This document shows, one piece after another, positions 35,203 to 46,225 of a DNA stretch of 64,000 nucleotides. Origin of the DNA: Corylus avellana (taxonomy: Eukaryota; Streptophyta; Magnoliopsida; Fagales; Betulaceae); assembly GCF_901000735.1 (NCBI RefSeq), contig NC_081547.1, positions 10,212,193 through 10,276,192 of the forward strand, read 5' to 3'. Positions within the stretch are counted from its first letter, which is position 1; every line of letters begins with the position of its first letter. The translations under genes and the position numbers were made by a program. The notes under the pieces were generated by a model. The model was given only the letters and a program-made list of their open reading frames with translations, did not search any database and was not told the origin of the DNA.

Positions 35203-35929
35203 ATAAGGGCTTGGTACAAGTTAAGACTTTTGTGCAGACTTAATAAATTAGCGTGAAATACCTTAAACAAAAACTCTATATTTTATTTTCATATTTTTCA
35301 TATGGGTTAAAACTTAAAAGTGAAAAACCTAAAAAGTTTATTTCTCACTTTTTCTATTCATCTACCCAAACTTGCCGCCAGCCACAACACTCCTCCATGC
35401 TAGTACTCTCTCTCTGAAACCAATCCACTTAATCCCGATCTTTTAAAGGTAAGAAGTGTCAAGGATTTTGTACTCCTAATAGACCTCTTTCTCATTCAAC
35501 ACAAATTCATACTTCAATAGTGGATCCGATCTTAATCCATGACCCGCAAGATGAATGTCATTCCATGATCTTGCTCTAGCCTTTATTATAGATCAAATCT
35601 TAAAGCACAGTTTTTTTTTTTGTTTTTTTGCCAATATGCTTTGCCCTCGATGATAGAGAGAGATTACCGGCGTGGAGGAGCATCGTGGCGGTGTCGTGGT
35701 TGTCCGACGTCGTGGCCGGAGTCGTCTGAGCTGACCAGCAGAGGTGGCGGCGACAAGTTTGGGTAGATGAATAGGAAAAGTGAAAAATAGGTCTTTTACT
35801 TTTAATCACTATTAGAAATATGAAACTAAAATCTAGTATTTTTGTTTATTTTGTTTAAGCTGTTCCACGCTAATTTGTTAAGTCCTCATTGGAATGCACA
35901 AATGTCTTGATTTGTACAAGGACCTTATA
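35203..35929. mobile_element. Foldback element FB6
   Basis: The left arm (about 35203-35390) and right arm (about 35750-35929) are inverted repeats: TATAAGGGCTTGGTACAAG against the complement of TTGTACAAGGACCTTATA, and TCTATTCATCTACCCAAAC against GTTTGGGTAGATGAATAGG. The spacer includes a GC-rich patch (35660-35760). No target duplication was resolved. Confidence 0.65.
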
Positions 35930-37183
35930 AAAATTATGCTCCTTGCAATAAGGACCAAATCAATCAGTCAATTTCTATAGTCCTCACATCAATCAGTCAA
36001 CATGGTATGGATTAAATTAACGTCATTTTCTTTTTATAGGTATGGATTATAAGCTTTACTATATAAATTCTACTGTGTTAAAAAACATGTTGTTTATTTT
36101 GCTTATCAATAGCGTTACAAATTTAATTATATCCCTGCACCAGTTTTACTAGCTTTTTGCCATAGAAATTGAAGTTAGACACACCCAGATAGGTGTCAAA
36201 TAATCCCCTCTTTCTCCTCAATCAGCAACCCATTTTAAAGTAAGCTAAGGATGTTTGACATTGCCATTTTAAACCAAATCGCAAAATATATATTGTTTTA
36301 AGATTGTGTTTTTAAAAAATTACGATTTAAAAACATAAAAAATATGTTTTCAAATCGCATGCAATGTGATACTTTTTGGAAAACACACAATTTTAAATAA
36401 TAAACTGTGATTTTGTCAAACGCTCAACTGCGTTTTAAAAAAGTTATATTTTCAAATCACACATTTAAAATCATTATTTTAAAATCGTGTTTTTTAAAAT
36501 TGCGAGCCCAAACAGACTCTAAAGTTCAATTGTTTAGAGTAAGAGTAGGACTTAATTTCATGAATTATGATCCTAAATGAACCAAAAAATATCCAGTTAA
36601 TTATATTTGAGGGATATTTTTGTTCCCTCAAAACGTGAGAAAACAAAAATACATTTTTGGCAGACTCTCTGCTACTAGCCTACGAATGTCTAGGGCTTAG
36701 AATAATTGAAATTTGAAATCACCAATTCCTCGTACTAAATGGCCTATAATCTCTTTGCATAAATGTTACCATATAATCTCAAAACCTTGTCTTTTTTGTT
36801 AGGTAAGAACAAATTATTTAAAAGGAATGGTATAGTATAGAGTCGTAGCAGTCTGTTTATTTTCCTTTTTCTTTCTTCATATATAGGGGACTCTCTGTTC
36901 TTTTTGGCTTTACCAAAAGGAGGGGAAGATTGGCTTTTTACTTTGTGCATTCACACTCGGCTTACAAAAATTTCTTTTCATTTCTTTTTTTTTTTTTTTT
37001 TTTTTTAAATCAACTTTTTTTTTTAACTCTTTTTCTATTTGAACTATTCATTTTTTAAAAACTTTCTACTTTTATTTCTTCAGTATTTATTCATTTTTTT
37101 TATATTGAGAAGAAAGAGAATGATAGATGATTTTTTTTTTTTTTTAACATTTGGTGTGTGTTTGCCTGTTTGGTTTTTTTTTT
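35930..37183. other. Noncoding AT-rich region with one MITE-like repeat
   Basis: A copy of the CAATTTAAAA/AATCG repeat family lies at about 36255-36520. A T-rich tract is at 36986-37006. The short frame at 36744-36950 has no domain. I see nothing else. Confidence 0.45.
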
Positions 37184-37821
37184 GGAAAGTTTCTAATAAA
37201 TCCTAGAGTCGATGCGTGAAAACAAAAAACTCTTTTAACTTTTTATGTTTTGAATTTTTACTCCATGTTTTGAGTCAATTGAAAAGATGTCATAAGTCAT
37301 CCGTTACATTTTCTTCAAAATGTTCAATCTCAAAACTCACTGATTTGTCACGTCAGCTTTTTTTCCAACTCACTTTAACATATTAATTTTTATTAATTTA
37401 ATTTTACAATTAAATCTATAAAAAAAAATTAATTAATTAATTAAAGGGTGGCCAGCGGTGGGGTTGCCACCCCCAGCCCCAAACCCACGATGGGGTGGCC
37501 ACCCCAGCCAGCCCTTCAATTTTTTTATTTTTATTTTTATTTTTATTTTTATTTTTTTTAATGTTTTAGATTTAATTTTAAATTTAAATTAATAAAAATT
37601 TAATATTTTAAAATGATATGAAAAAAAAAGCAAACGTGTCAAAACAGTGAGTTTTGAGATTGATGACGAGCGTTAGACATTTTGAAGAAAATGTAACGGA
37701 ATGACTTATGACATCTTTTCGATTGATTCGAGAAGTAAAAATAAAACTAAAAAGTAAAAAAAAAAGTTAATGCAGCTTTTTGTTTTCACGCGTTGACTCA
37801 AATATTTATTAGAAACTTTCC
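37184..37821. mobile_element. Foldback element FB3
   Basis: The element begins GGAAAGTTTCTAATAAATCC and ends TATTAGAAACTTTCC. The arms also pair GACATTTTGAAGAAAATG with CATTTTCTTCAAAATGTTC. A GC-rich core at 37445-37520 contains GGGTGGCCAGCGGTGGGG and its approximate complement. Flanks are T-rich (TTTTTTTTT against ATTTTTTTA), so a 9-bp duplication is only suggested. Confidence 0.65.
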
Positions 37822-38116
37822 ATTTTTTTAAAAAAAATTATTAAAGTAGCTAGTCGAATGTGAACGTTTTTTCCTCTAAATTTGCTTATGGACCTGCAGC
37901 CAAAATAACCTTTAATTACTCAAGTATAAATGCTCATGGTCAAAACAAAATTTGGCTATTTCTTAGCCAAGTGACAAATTAAGGATAGAGTTATCCTCTA
38001 AACTAAGTTGGAGAAACTTTCTCAAATTCAATCTATAAAAATGATATGTGTAATTTAAACATATAAGAGATGCACATGTTTTTTTAATAGCATTGACAAA
38101 GTCGAAATAAATAATA

Positions 38117-38790
38117 GAGAAAAATCCATATATTCTCCTTAAACTACCATCCAATAGACAATGTCCATCTAAACTTTTAATTGCGACAATGTCCCCCAAA
38201 CTACCAAAAATTGTCAATGTTCTCTCCAATGACGAAACTACCCTTAGTAAAATAAAAATAAAAATAAATACTATAACTTCTAGAAAAAAACCTAATACTA
38301 AAAAAAATATATATAAATCCAAAGGGTGGCAAATTTAAGATTAAAAAATGAAAATTTTTGTTTTTTTGTTTTATAACTTTTTAAAATAAAAATTAATGTT
38401 TTAAAAAAATTCATGATTTTCGTTTAAGAAAATAAAAATTTTAAAACAATTTTTTTTTTTTTTTAAAAAAAAAAATGTTTCTTTTAAATAAAAATTTCCG
38501 TTTAAAAAAAATCGTTTTTAAAAAAATTCTTTTTTTTTTTTAAAAAAAAAACATTATTTTAAAATTAAAATTTTCATTTTTAATTTAAAAATTTATTTTT
38601 TATTTATTTTTAATTTATAAGGGTATTTTGTCTTATTGAGAAATATATATGGGCATTTTTATTTTTTTGCTAGCATTAGTGGGGACATTGACAATGTTTT
38701 GGTAGTTTGGGGAGGACATCGTCACAATTAAAAGTTTGGGGGGACATTGTCAATTAGGTGGTAGTTTGAGGGGATATATAGATTTTACCC
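38117..38790. mobile_element. Foldback element FB4, near-perfect 9-bp target duplication
   Basis: The ends GAGAAAAATCCATATATTC and GGGATATATAGATTTTACCC pair. The arms share TCTAAACTTTTAATTGCGAC and its complement, and TTGGTAGTTTGGGGAGGAC and its complement. The core holds a GGGTGGC motif (about 38322) and many A/T runs. Flanks TAAATAATA (38108-38116) and TAAACAATA (38791-38799) match at 8 of 9 bases. The minus-strand frame at 37963-38322 overlaps an arm and is not called. Confidence 0.7.
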
Positions 38791-38896
38791 TAAACAATAT
38801 TAAAAACTCATGTGCATCTCATATGTGATTAAAAAAATGACAAAGTGAATTTCCTTCAACCTAGTCTATAAAATTGACATTTGTCATTTTTTTTAA

Positions 38897-39510
38897 GGGA
38901 AATTATATGTAAACTCCTTAGATCAACGCACTTTTATTAAAAACTCTCTGGATATTTTTTTTCGAAAATTTAGTCATTGGGTCACTCGAAACTACTAGAA
39001 AACTCCATATCGTCAATTTTTGTTAACTTCTGTTAGTCCACTCAAAACTCCCTGTTTTATCTGATTAAAATATTAATTTTTTATTAATTTAATTTAAAAA
39101 ATTAAATCTAAAAAATAAAAAAATAAAAAATTGAAGGGTGGCCAGGGGTGGCACCCCAACCCCTATGGGGTGGCCGTAAGCGACCCTAGGGGTGGTTTGC
39201 CCACCCCTAGGGTGGCTTGCGGCTACCCCCAGGTGGTTTGGGGTGGCCTGCTACACCCATGGGGTGCTTCAAGCCACCCCTCCATTTTTTTTTTTATATT
39301 TTTTTTAAAGATTTAATTTTTTAAATTAAATTAATATTTTAATGAGGTAAAACGGAGAGTTTTGAGTAATACTAATGACTGTTAAAATTTTTTGACGGTA
39401 GGGAGTTTATTATAGTTTCGATTGACTCAGGGAATCAATTTCCGAAAAAAAAAATACCTAAGGAGTTTTTAATAAAAGCGCGTTGACCTAAGGAGTTTAT
39501 ATAATTTTCC
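38897..39510. mobile_element. Foldback element FB2, 9-bp target duplication
   Basis: Closely related to FB1: begins GGGAAATTATATGTAAACTCC, ends GTTTATATAATTTTCC, with shared ATCAACGCRCTTTTATTAAA and ACTCGAAACTACTAGAAA blocks. The core (39130-39290) is a GC-rich run of GGGTGGCC/GGGTGGTTTG units. Flanks TTTTTTTAA (38888-38896 and 39511-39519) match perfectly over 9 bp. The plus-strand frame in the core is repeat-derived. Confidence 0.75.
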
Positions 39511-39519
39511 TTTTTTTAA

Positions 39520-40361
39520 TAACATATGAGATGCCCATGAGTTTTTAATAAAATTTATTCAGACTTTGTCCTTACTATTAAAAAAACATGTGCATCTCAC
39601 ATGTTCATAGGACATATGTCACATTTATAGATTAGGTTGAAAGAAATTATTCTAACACAGTTTGAAGAAAACTTTGTCCTTAAAAAAATAGACATATAAT
39701 TTTTATAAACTGGGTTAAAGGAAGTTTTTCAACTCAATTTAGAGGAAAACTTTGTCCACAAATTAACCACTTGCTTCCAGGTTTTGAGCAAATCACTACT
39801 ATTAAGAAATGAAGACCAAAACTTTTTTTTTCCCTTTCAATCGGTATAAAATATTTGGAGTGTTTTTTTTTATTATTATTATTTTGGAAAATTATATTTA
39901 GCTCGTATGTTTTTATCTTATTTGAATTTAGTTCTTGGGTTTCGAATTTCAAAATGTGGTTCTTAAGTTTTACCCCGATTTTAAATAAGCTTCTCTATCA
40001 CTTTTTCTGTCAAAATGAATAGTTTGTTATATGTCACACATTAGCATTCATATCAGCATATGATATTAAATTATTAATGTTGTATCATTAAACGCTAAGT
40101 CATCTATAGAAAACAAAAAACAAAAAACAAATTAATAAAAGTCTTCTTTGTCATTCTAATCTTTTAAATTTGTAGCCTTAGATGGAAAATCATTCATTTT
40201 GACGTTGAGATAGACACCGACATGTCAAATGAGATACATGTAGCATGTAAAAAACCATTAAAGTAATAAAGAAACCAATTTAAAACTTGACCAAAACTTA
40301 ATGACCTTATTTTTTAAATTGAAGATTCAATAGTTAAATTTAAATCAGATAAAAATTTAGG

Positions 40362-40401
<40 letters not shown>

Positions 40402-41069
40402 GTAAATACTTGGAGATCAGGAGTTGGAGGGAGAGTACACTGGGCCCAATAATAAGGAACTCTTTTCTCCCTTTTTGGTGAACAGATATACACTAATCAC
40501 CAGAAATAAGCTTAGTTGGGGTGCAGGGAAACAGGCGCTGTGGGGCTGGGCCTACCGGATCATAACTTCCCAGCACTGCTGCTTACTCCATGTGGCCTAA
40601 TCAAAGCCAAGGTTTTTGTTTTTCCTGCCTGACAATGCTTTCCCTGTACAAATCAGCTAACCTAGACACCTCCTTTTTTATTTTTTTATTTTTTATTTTT
40701 TAAATTTCTTTATTTATCATCATAAATTTAGACTTTTAAAGATCAACTGCCTAGCGAATTGCTATTGATTTAGATAAGTAATGTGAAAGTGTTTTGATCT
40801 TAGTTTCTCTTCAGAGTTAAGTTTAATTTTATTCTTGTGTATATAAGTTATTGGATATTGTCACACTATTTTCTTACAAGTCGATTTTAAAGGATAAATA
40901 GTCACCACCAAAGGTAGACCTACGGCCAGACTATTTGTCCCCCCAAAAGTTTTTTAAGCCCTTGTTATTAAGGGCTTTCAATGAGAAATAATGAGAAAAG
41001 TCCCCCTAAATTTAAGTGTTTGTCCCCTTAAAATGTTTGCTCCTCTTTTTGTGTGTTAATTTGTTCTCT

Positions 41070-41105
<36 letters not shown>

Positions 41106-41420
41106 CACTTGCAGCCTTTCATGCCTATGTAACCAGTAAACTTGCAGGCCTACATTACAAATTTAATAAGTTACTTCATGCAAATCCAGTGGGACAACTT
41201 TGGGTTCATAAACATGAATTTAACATTTACATTTACCTTTACCTTTAGCTTTGGGGACAACTTTGATTATTTTGTAGTCATTTGGGTTCATAATATTTGT
41301 TTCAGCATCGCAAGTTAAATGGATTTATCATTTATGATTACAAACACACATAAATAGTTAATATATATTTATGTGCTTACGTAAGTTTGTCCTCCCATAC
41401 TATAAATTTTGGGTTCGCCC
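39520..41420. other. Noncoding AT-rich stretch with simple repeats
   Basis: It includes a (TA)n tract at about 40367-40398, a (CT)n tract at about 41073-41103, and near 39540-39650 another copy of the CATGTGCATCTCACATGTTC dispersed repeat also seen around 5340-5770 and 38800-38890. No gene found. Confidence 0.45.
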
Positions 41421-41770
41421 CTAGTCACCAAATTTGTTAAATATATTGAAGAAAGAGAGAAGACGAGAGAGCGGAAGCAAAAAGACGTAATAAACTACAT
41501 CTTGTATATTGAATTATATAGAACAATATTACAAACAATAGTTTCTATAAATAGAGAACATAAGAGAGCGGTGAACAAAAAACCATAAAAGAGTAATAAA
41601 TCGAATAAGGAAACATAATAAAATAGAATATGTCGAATATGAAATCGAACACCACTCGTCGGAGTATAAAATTAATGTACAGAGTAACCTGAGGCCTATT
41701 GTGGGTAGGTTTTGCATGCTTGCACACCAAGTATCTTTCACCATTTTCAAACGACTTTGATATCATTTTT
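41421..41770. other. Possible LTR-like fragment
   Basis: A TGTTAAATATATTGAAG terminus (41430), a purine-rich leader and TATAAATAG-like motifs suggest part of a retroelement LTR, but I find no partner copy, primer binding site or target duplication. The overlapping minus-strand frames at 41529-41766 show no domain. Confidence 0.25.
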
Positions 41771-41971
41771 GCATTGCTTTCTTACTGATGGGATTATAAG
41801 TCCACTTTTCACCACCGACAAATAATTAAGATGAGAAAATAGGCAGGTATGTTATAATTCAGAAAAGTAATCACCTTGATCTAGATCCTTTTGATGGGGC
41901 CCCTTTATCTTTTTTAGCTAAGAACTAGGTAGGGGACAAGAATTGTATAGTAATACCTCTCTTAAAGGTAC

Positions 41972-42011
<40 letters not shown>

Positions 42012-42016
42012 GGTAT

Positions 42017-42047
<31 letters not shown>

Positions 42048-42095
42048 TTATTATATAATAATAAATTATTATTATTATTATTATTATTATTATTT
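41972..42095. repeat. (AAT)n/(ATT)n palindromic microsatellite
   Basis: Long AAT runs (41972-42058) are followed directly by ATT runs (42061-42094), so the tract can fold on itself. Confidence 0.9.
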
Positions 42096-42771
42096 TCTAG
42101 TTAAAAAGGTAAAAGAGGGCAACCAACTATTTTACATTAGCGTAATCATGGTAGTGGGTAAGTGTAACACTTATCCGTTGAAAATTGCTCAGAAATGGCC
42201 TAGACGGTGAAGAACTATATGCGCTTCCTAAAACCAATTGAATCACAACCTGATTCAAACTGACCAGAATATCAATGGAACTCAAGATGATTAATATTAA
42301 TCAAAATATCAAACTTGCTTTCTAGTGCGTATCTAACCACATACAAATTTTCTTGAGACTATTTAATCACCGCCAAGGGATGAAACTAGAACATTTTGTT
42401 TGGGGGCAAAAGTTAATTTTAAAGGTATATTTTTTTAAAAAAATAAAATAAAATTGGGGACCACCCTATGGCTTGGGGAACAGGATTCTCTCAATTTCAA
42501 ATCAACTGGATAATATTCAGTTAGTTATAGTGGAAGAGATATTTTTGTTTTTTTTCACTTTTTTAGGGGAAAATAATACTCTTAAACTATAACTAACTGA
42601 ATATTCGATTCATTTGAAATGGAGAGGATCCTAATTCATGATAGCCCCCAAGCCAAAGGGTGGTTCTGCCTTTGTCACCGTCACCAATGAAAAAGGTGCC
42701 ATTGTTCTTATGCAGAAAAGTGTGAAATTCAAATAAATTGAAAATGATCTAATTCCATGTTAAAGTAGCTG

Positions 42772-42819
<48 letters not shown>

Positions 42820-42893
42820 CTTAAAAACCAATTGTAAGTTCATCAGGCTTTTTAAATTTATTTTATATTTTAGTTAAAAAATTATATTTTTTA
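42096..42893. other. Noncoding stretch with short inverted segment and (TA)n
   Basis: TCTCAATTTCAAATCAACTGG (near 42491) and the inverted ATTCGATTCATTTGAAATGGAG (near 42604) suggest a small decayed inverted-repeat element of about 270 bp. A (TA)n run is at about 42777-42813. No gene. Confidence 0.4.
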
Positions 42894-43411
42894 AAGCATC
42901 TATAATATATTCAGCTTCCTATACTAAGGATCTGCTTTCACTATTTTTCATTTAAATGTTATTTTTAAGGATTTCTATCCAACATTTCATATTTTTTAAA
43001 ATTATTTGTACTCCTCACCATTATTAATCTATAAGCCATTCGTATATCTTTGGTAACATAATTAAAAGAAACAGAAAAAAGATATATATATATATATATA
43101 TATATATAAAGGAGGGAGAAGAGTGAATAGTGCGGTAATTTTGTGGGTTTGAGTAGAGCATACAAGGCAAAGAAAGATAATAAGAAATTAACACAAAAAA
43201 AAGGGAGGAGAGAGAAAGTTCGATTTTTTTTTTATTATTTTAATAATTTGGGGATTGAATAATGCTTTTTACTAGTGCATAGCATTGTTTATATTCCCCA
43301 AAATTTTCCACATAATAGGGAGCTGAATAGAGAATAAAAAAACAAGCATTTTACCACTTTGGTTCTTTGAAGCAAAGATTTTTTTACTATAAGTAGCCGG
43401 ATAAGAATGCT
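42894..43411. mobile_element. Possible Harbinger-like MITE (decayed)
   Basis: The left end AAGCATCTATAATATATTC and right end GGATAAGAATGCTC resemble the GAGCATCT ends of the elements at 21692 and 22124, and TTA is found at both borders. It contains a (TA)n run at 43082-43107. Confidence 0.4.
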
Positions 43412-44829
43412 CTTAGTTTTTAAACTTTAGATTAATATTTTAATACTCTTTTCTACTTGTGGGTTCATATAACGTGTGAATTATTTTAATTGAAAATAAA
43501 AAATAAGTAATAAAGAGAATGCGATAAATTTAATTATTTAATTAATATTGTTAACAATCTCCTGATGTACGTAGAATCAAGCAACATGTAAAAATATTTT
43601 AATTGAAAATTGGGGTAACCTATGGGAGTAACTAGTAAGGGTCAAAATTAAGAGTTTTATTTTAATTTTACATTAAATGATCATTTATTTAAAAAACTTA
43701 AACTAATATTATTTTAATAATTGAATTTGCTAATTCTATCTCTTAAAAACAAAACAAATTTTCCACTTCTATTGTTAAATTTTAGTAACATCGAACTGTC
43801 ATTGTCATCTCTACTTAAAAAAGGAAAAGAAAAAGAAAAAGAAAAAGAAACAAAAAAGGATAGTGGCATCTCTTTTTATGCTTTTACCTAATAAAATATG
43901 AAACTTATATATCATCCGATTAACCTTTTCAAATCCGATTACTTGCACCAGCTTTTTAACTATTTTTTTTTTTTAAATTTAGGAAATAAAATTACTTTTT
44001 AATTTTTAATAAAAAAAATACTTCTTTGAATGAATTAAATACTATTTTTTTTTTTTTATCATTACAACCAATAAGAGATAAGAGAGAATTGTTGGGACAT
44101 GTGAATGAGAGATGAGAGATAATTAGTTTTTTATAATTTAATAATGCATTTGGCATTTTTTATAATTAGTTTTTTCCTAATGCATTGGAAAACACTGTAA
44201 ATGCCCTTTGATGTTAGTTATATTTAGGACTTCTGATATTGATGTTTTTTAATGATTTTTTTCTAAACATAAGGAAGGGAATGAATTTTAGAAACTCTGT
44301 TGTTAGTGCTCTTAGGCATGCAATATACAAAGTTCTTAATAAAAGAACAAGTAAATGACAAATTCTTAGAATTTTGGGAAAACTTCGTTTACCTCCAAAT
44401 CATAGGTGTTTTGTTGCGCGATCATAACTTCAAAATTTAAAAAGTTGTAATGTTTAACTTCAATTTTTTTGGTCAAAATGTTCAAAATGGTCCAATTTTT
44501 GAGAGAAAAAAGGGGTGAAAATTATGGAGCTCACACTATGAGTAACGGTAAATGACATCTCCATGTCTTTTTTATATTTTTTTAAAATTGATGTAACTTT
44601 TAAAATCAACATTTAATTTGTGATAAATCACTATTAAAATGACACAATGAGAACATACGTCTTTCTTTTAGCATTACCTGTCACACTATAATTTTATTTT
44701 ATTAAAAAAATGGAAGCTTTTTATATATTTTAATAATAATAATAAATAAAAAGACTAGAACATGACACATCCACATTAATTTTTTTTTTTCCTATTCAAA
44801 AAATGTTGGAAGGAGAGACTAATTGTAGT
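43412..44829. other. Noncoding AT-rich stretch
   Basis: No open frame with recognisable content. It has homopolymer runs and a purine-rich (GAAAAA)n-like patch at about 43819-43850. I see nothing else. Confidence 0.45.
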
Positions 44830-45090
44830 TATTCTACCCGGATGTGACTATAGTAGCACAAACTCGTGGAGGGCCGCTCAGGAGGGACCTAAACGACAGA
44901 AATCGCAAGCGCACCTCTAGTTGAGCCATAGCTTAACCGACCGCCCCCACCAAGACATCGATGAGACCCAAAAAAAAATAATACAAACATACATGAAGAT
45001 TCCTATTTTTGAGTGTTGAACCTGTGCCCTTACATTATCCAAATGCAGTAAAAATGCTGCTGAGACCACCGAATCATCCCGGTAATAAGC
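44830..45090 (-). mobile_element. SINE-like retroposon candidate
   Basis: On the minus strand a head GGGATGATTCGGTGGTCTCAG is followed by GGGCACAGGTTCAACACTC, resembling Pol III A- and B-box elements, then a GC-richer body. The A-rich tail (T run at 44781-44790) lies some 40 bp further left. I could not find flanking direct repeats. Confidence 0.35.
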
Positions 45091-45399
45091 AAAGTTTTAA
45101 ACTTAATTGCAAAACGCCTATGCTTAGGTGGAAAGCAAAGTTTTCCCCAAAGCTTTTTATAAAAATTTGAGCCAAGTTATAGCAAAGTACTCAAGTTGAC
45201 CCAACCTTTGTCACTCTTGAGGATTATGTTAACATATTTTTTGGGGGGCCAAGGCCAAGGCCTGCATGACTAGGAAGCATTCAAAACAATCATTTTGGTG
45301 ATTAAAAAGTGGGACTTGACAACAAGTTTAGACACGACAATTAAGAAATTTTTGAAAAGGTTGAAAAGTTAAAAACTTATTCTAATCTTGGTTGATAAT

Positions 45400-45575
45400 G
45401 CAAGCTGCCGCACACCAAAAGCGGCGCCAATGCCCCGTGGCCTCTCCTGGCGGACGCATAGGGTGGCGCTTTGTGGCTTTGGCGGCGCGCGCCCCGAAAA
45501 AGGCAAAAAGCGTTCCGCGCGCGCACCACATAGCGGCTTGTGCGCCCAGCCCCACGAGATCACGCCCAAATTTAT
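45400..45575. other. GC-rich island upstream of the BRXL gene
   Basis: About 175 bp of unusually GC-rich sequence (GGCGCGCGCCCCG, CCGCGCGCGCACC) stands out from AT-rich surroundings and is followed by a (TA)n run at about 45583-45608. Three open frames cross it, but none has a recognisable domain. It lies about 300 bp before the likely BRXL leader. Confidence 0.5.
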
Positions 45576-45579
45576 TAGC

Positions 45580-45613
<34 letters not shown>

Positions 45614-45879
45614 GTCACAGCCAAGTTGCTTGCCCCAGTAGCCCGAATCTCTATGGCTTTGGCCATAAAGAAAGACGGGGAGAGAAAGTGAGAGAGTGTC
45701 GCTTACTCATTCTAACTGGCGCATTCACAGTGAATCTTGTAATTTATTTATTGCTATTATATTTGAAAAAAAGGGGAAAGAAATTGAATACTATTTGAAG
45801 TATTTTGATCCCAAAGACCCTCACAAATCGCCTGAAAACATGCCCTCATAATGATTCGTCCATTAACGGTCACCTTCAG

Positions 45880-46225
45880 ACCTCTCTCTCTCTCTCTCTC
45901 GCTCTCTTTCTCTCTCGTATTGTAACTGTTGAGAGACAGCTCATGACGAAATCAAGCCTCGTTTTCTCAATGTAAGAACTAGAGCCAAAAGGTTTTGTTA
46001 CTGTTTTTTGTTTGAATTAATTGTTTGTATAATTCACTAAGTTTCGGTGTTAATTTTCTCATTTTTTTAAATTTTTTTTTCAGGTTATGATACGAATTCA
46101 CGAGCTGAAAAAACTCTCTGAGACATTGATTCAAACACCTTTGAGACTAGTCGCTCGGACCCAGAACTAGATCGTTCAAGTTGAACAAACCCTTCTGATC
46201 TGAAGCTTGAGTGGGAGTTCCGAGG
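45880..46225 (+). other. BRXL2: 5'UTR of the BRXL gene with one intron
   Basis: A CT-rich leader (about 45880-45916) runs to a donor CAAT|GTAAGAAC (exon end 45971). The acceptor TTTTTTTTCAG ends at 46083, so the UTR intron is 45972-46083. The second leader exon is 46084-46225. The transcription start is not fixed. Confidence 0.6.
46087..46170 (+). other. Upstream ORF in the BRXL leader (27 codons)
   Basis: Just after the UTR acceptor, ATG at 46087 opens a 27-codon frame beginning MIRIHELKKLSETLIQ and ending at TAG 46168-46170, 55 bp before the main ATG. A second, shorter upstream ATG lies in the first leader exon (about 45941) and would read across the junction and stop at once. Such frames can lower main-ORF translation; whether this one does is not known. 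Confidence 0.45.

Noticed and set aside
39131..39316. 61-codon Gly/Pro/Trp-rich frame
   Set aside because: It is the GC-rich core of foldback element FB2.
45388..45798. 136- and 99-codon plus-strand frames and an 80-codon minus-strand frame
   Set aside because: All three cross the GC island and then the (TA)n run, giving IYIYIYIY; they compete with one another and show no domain.
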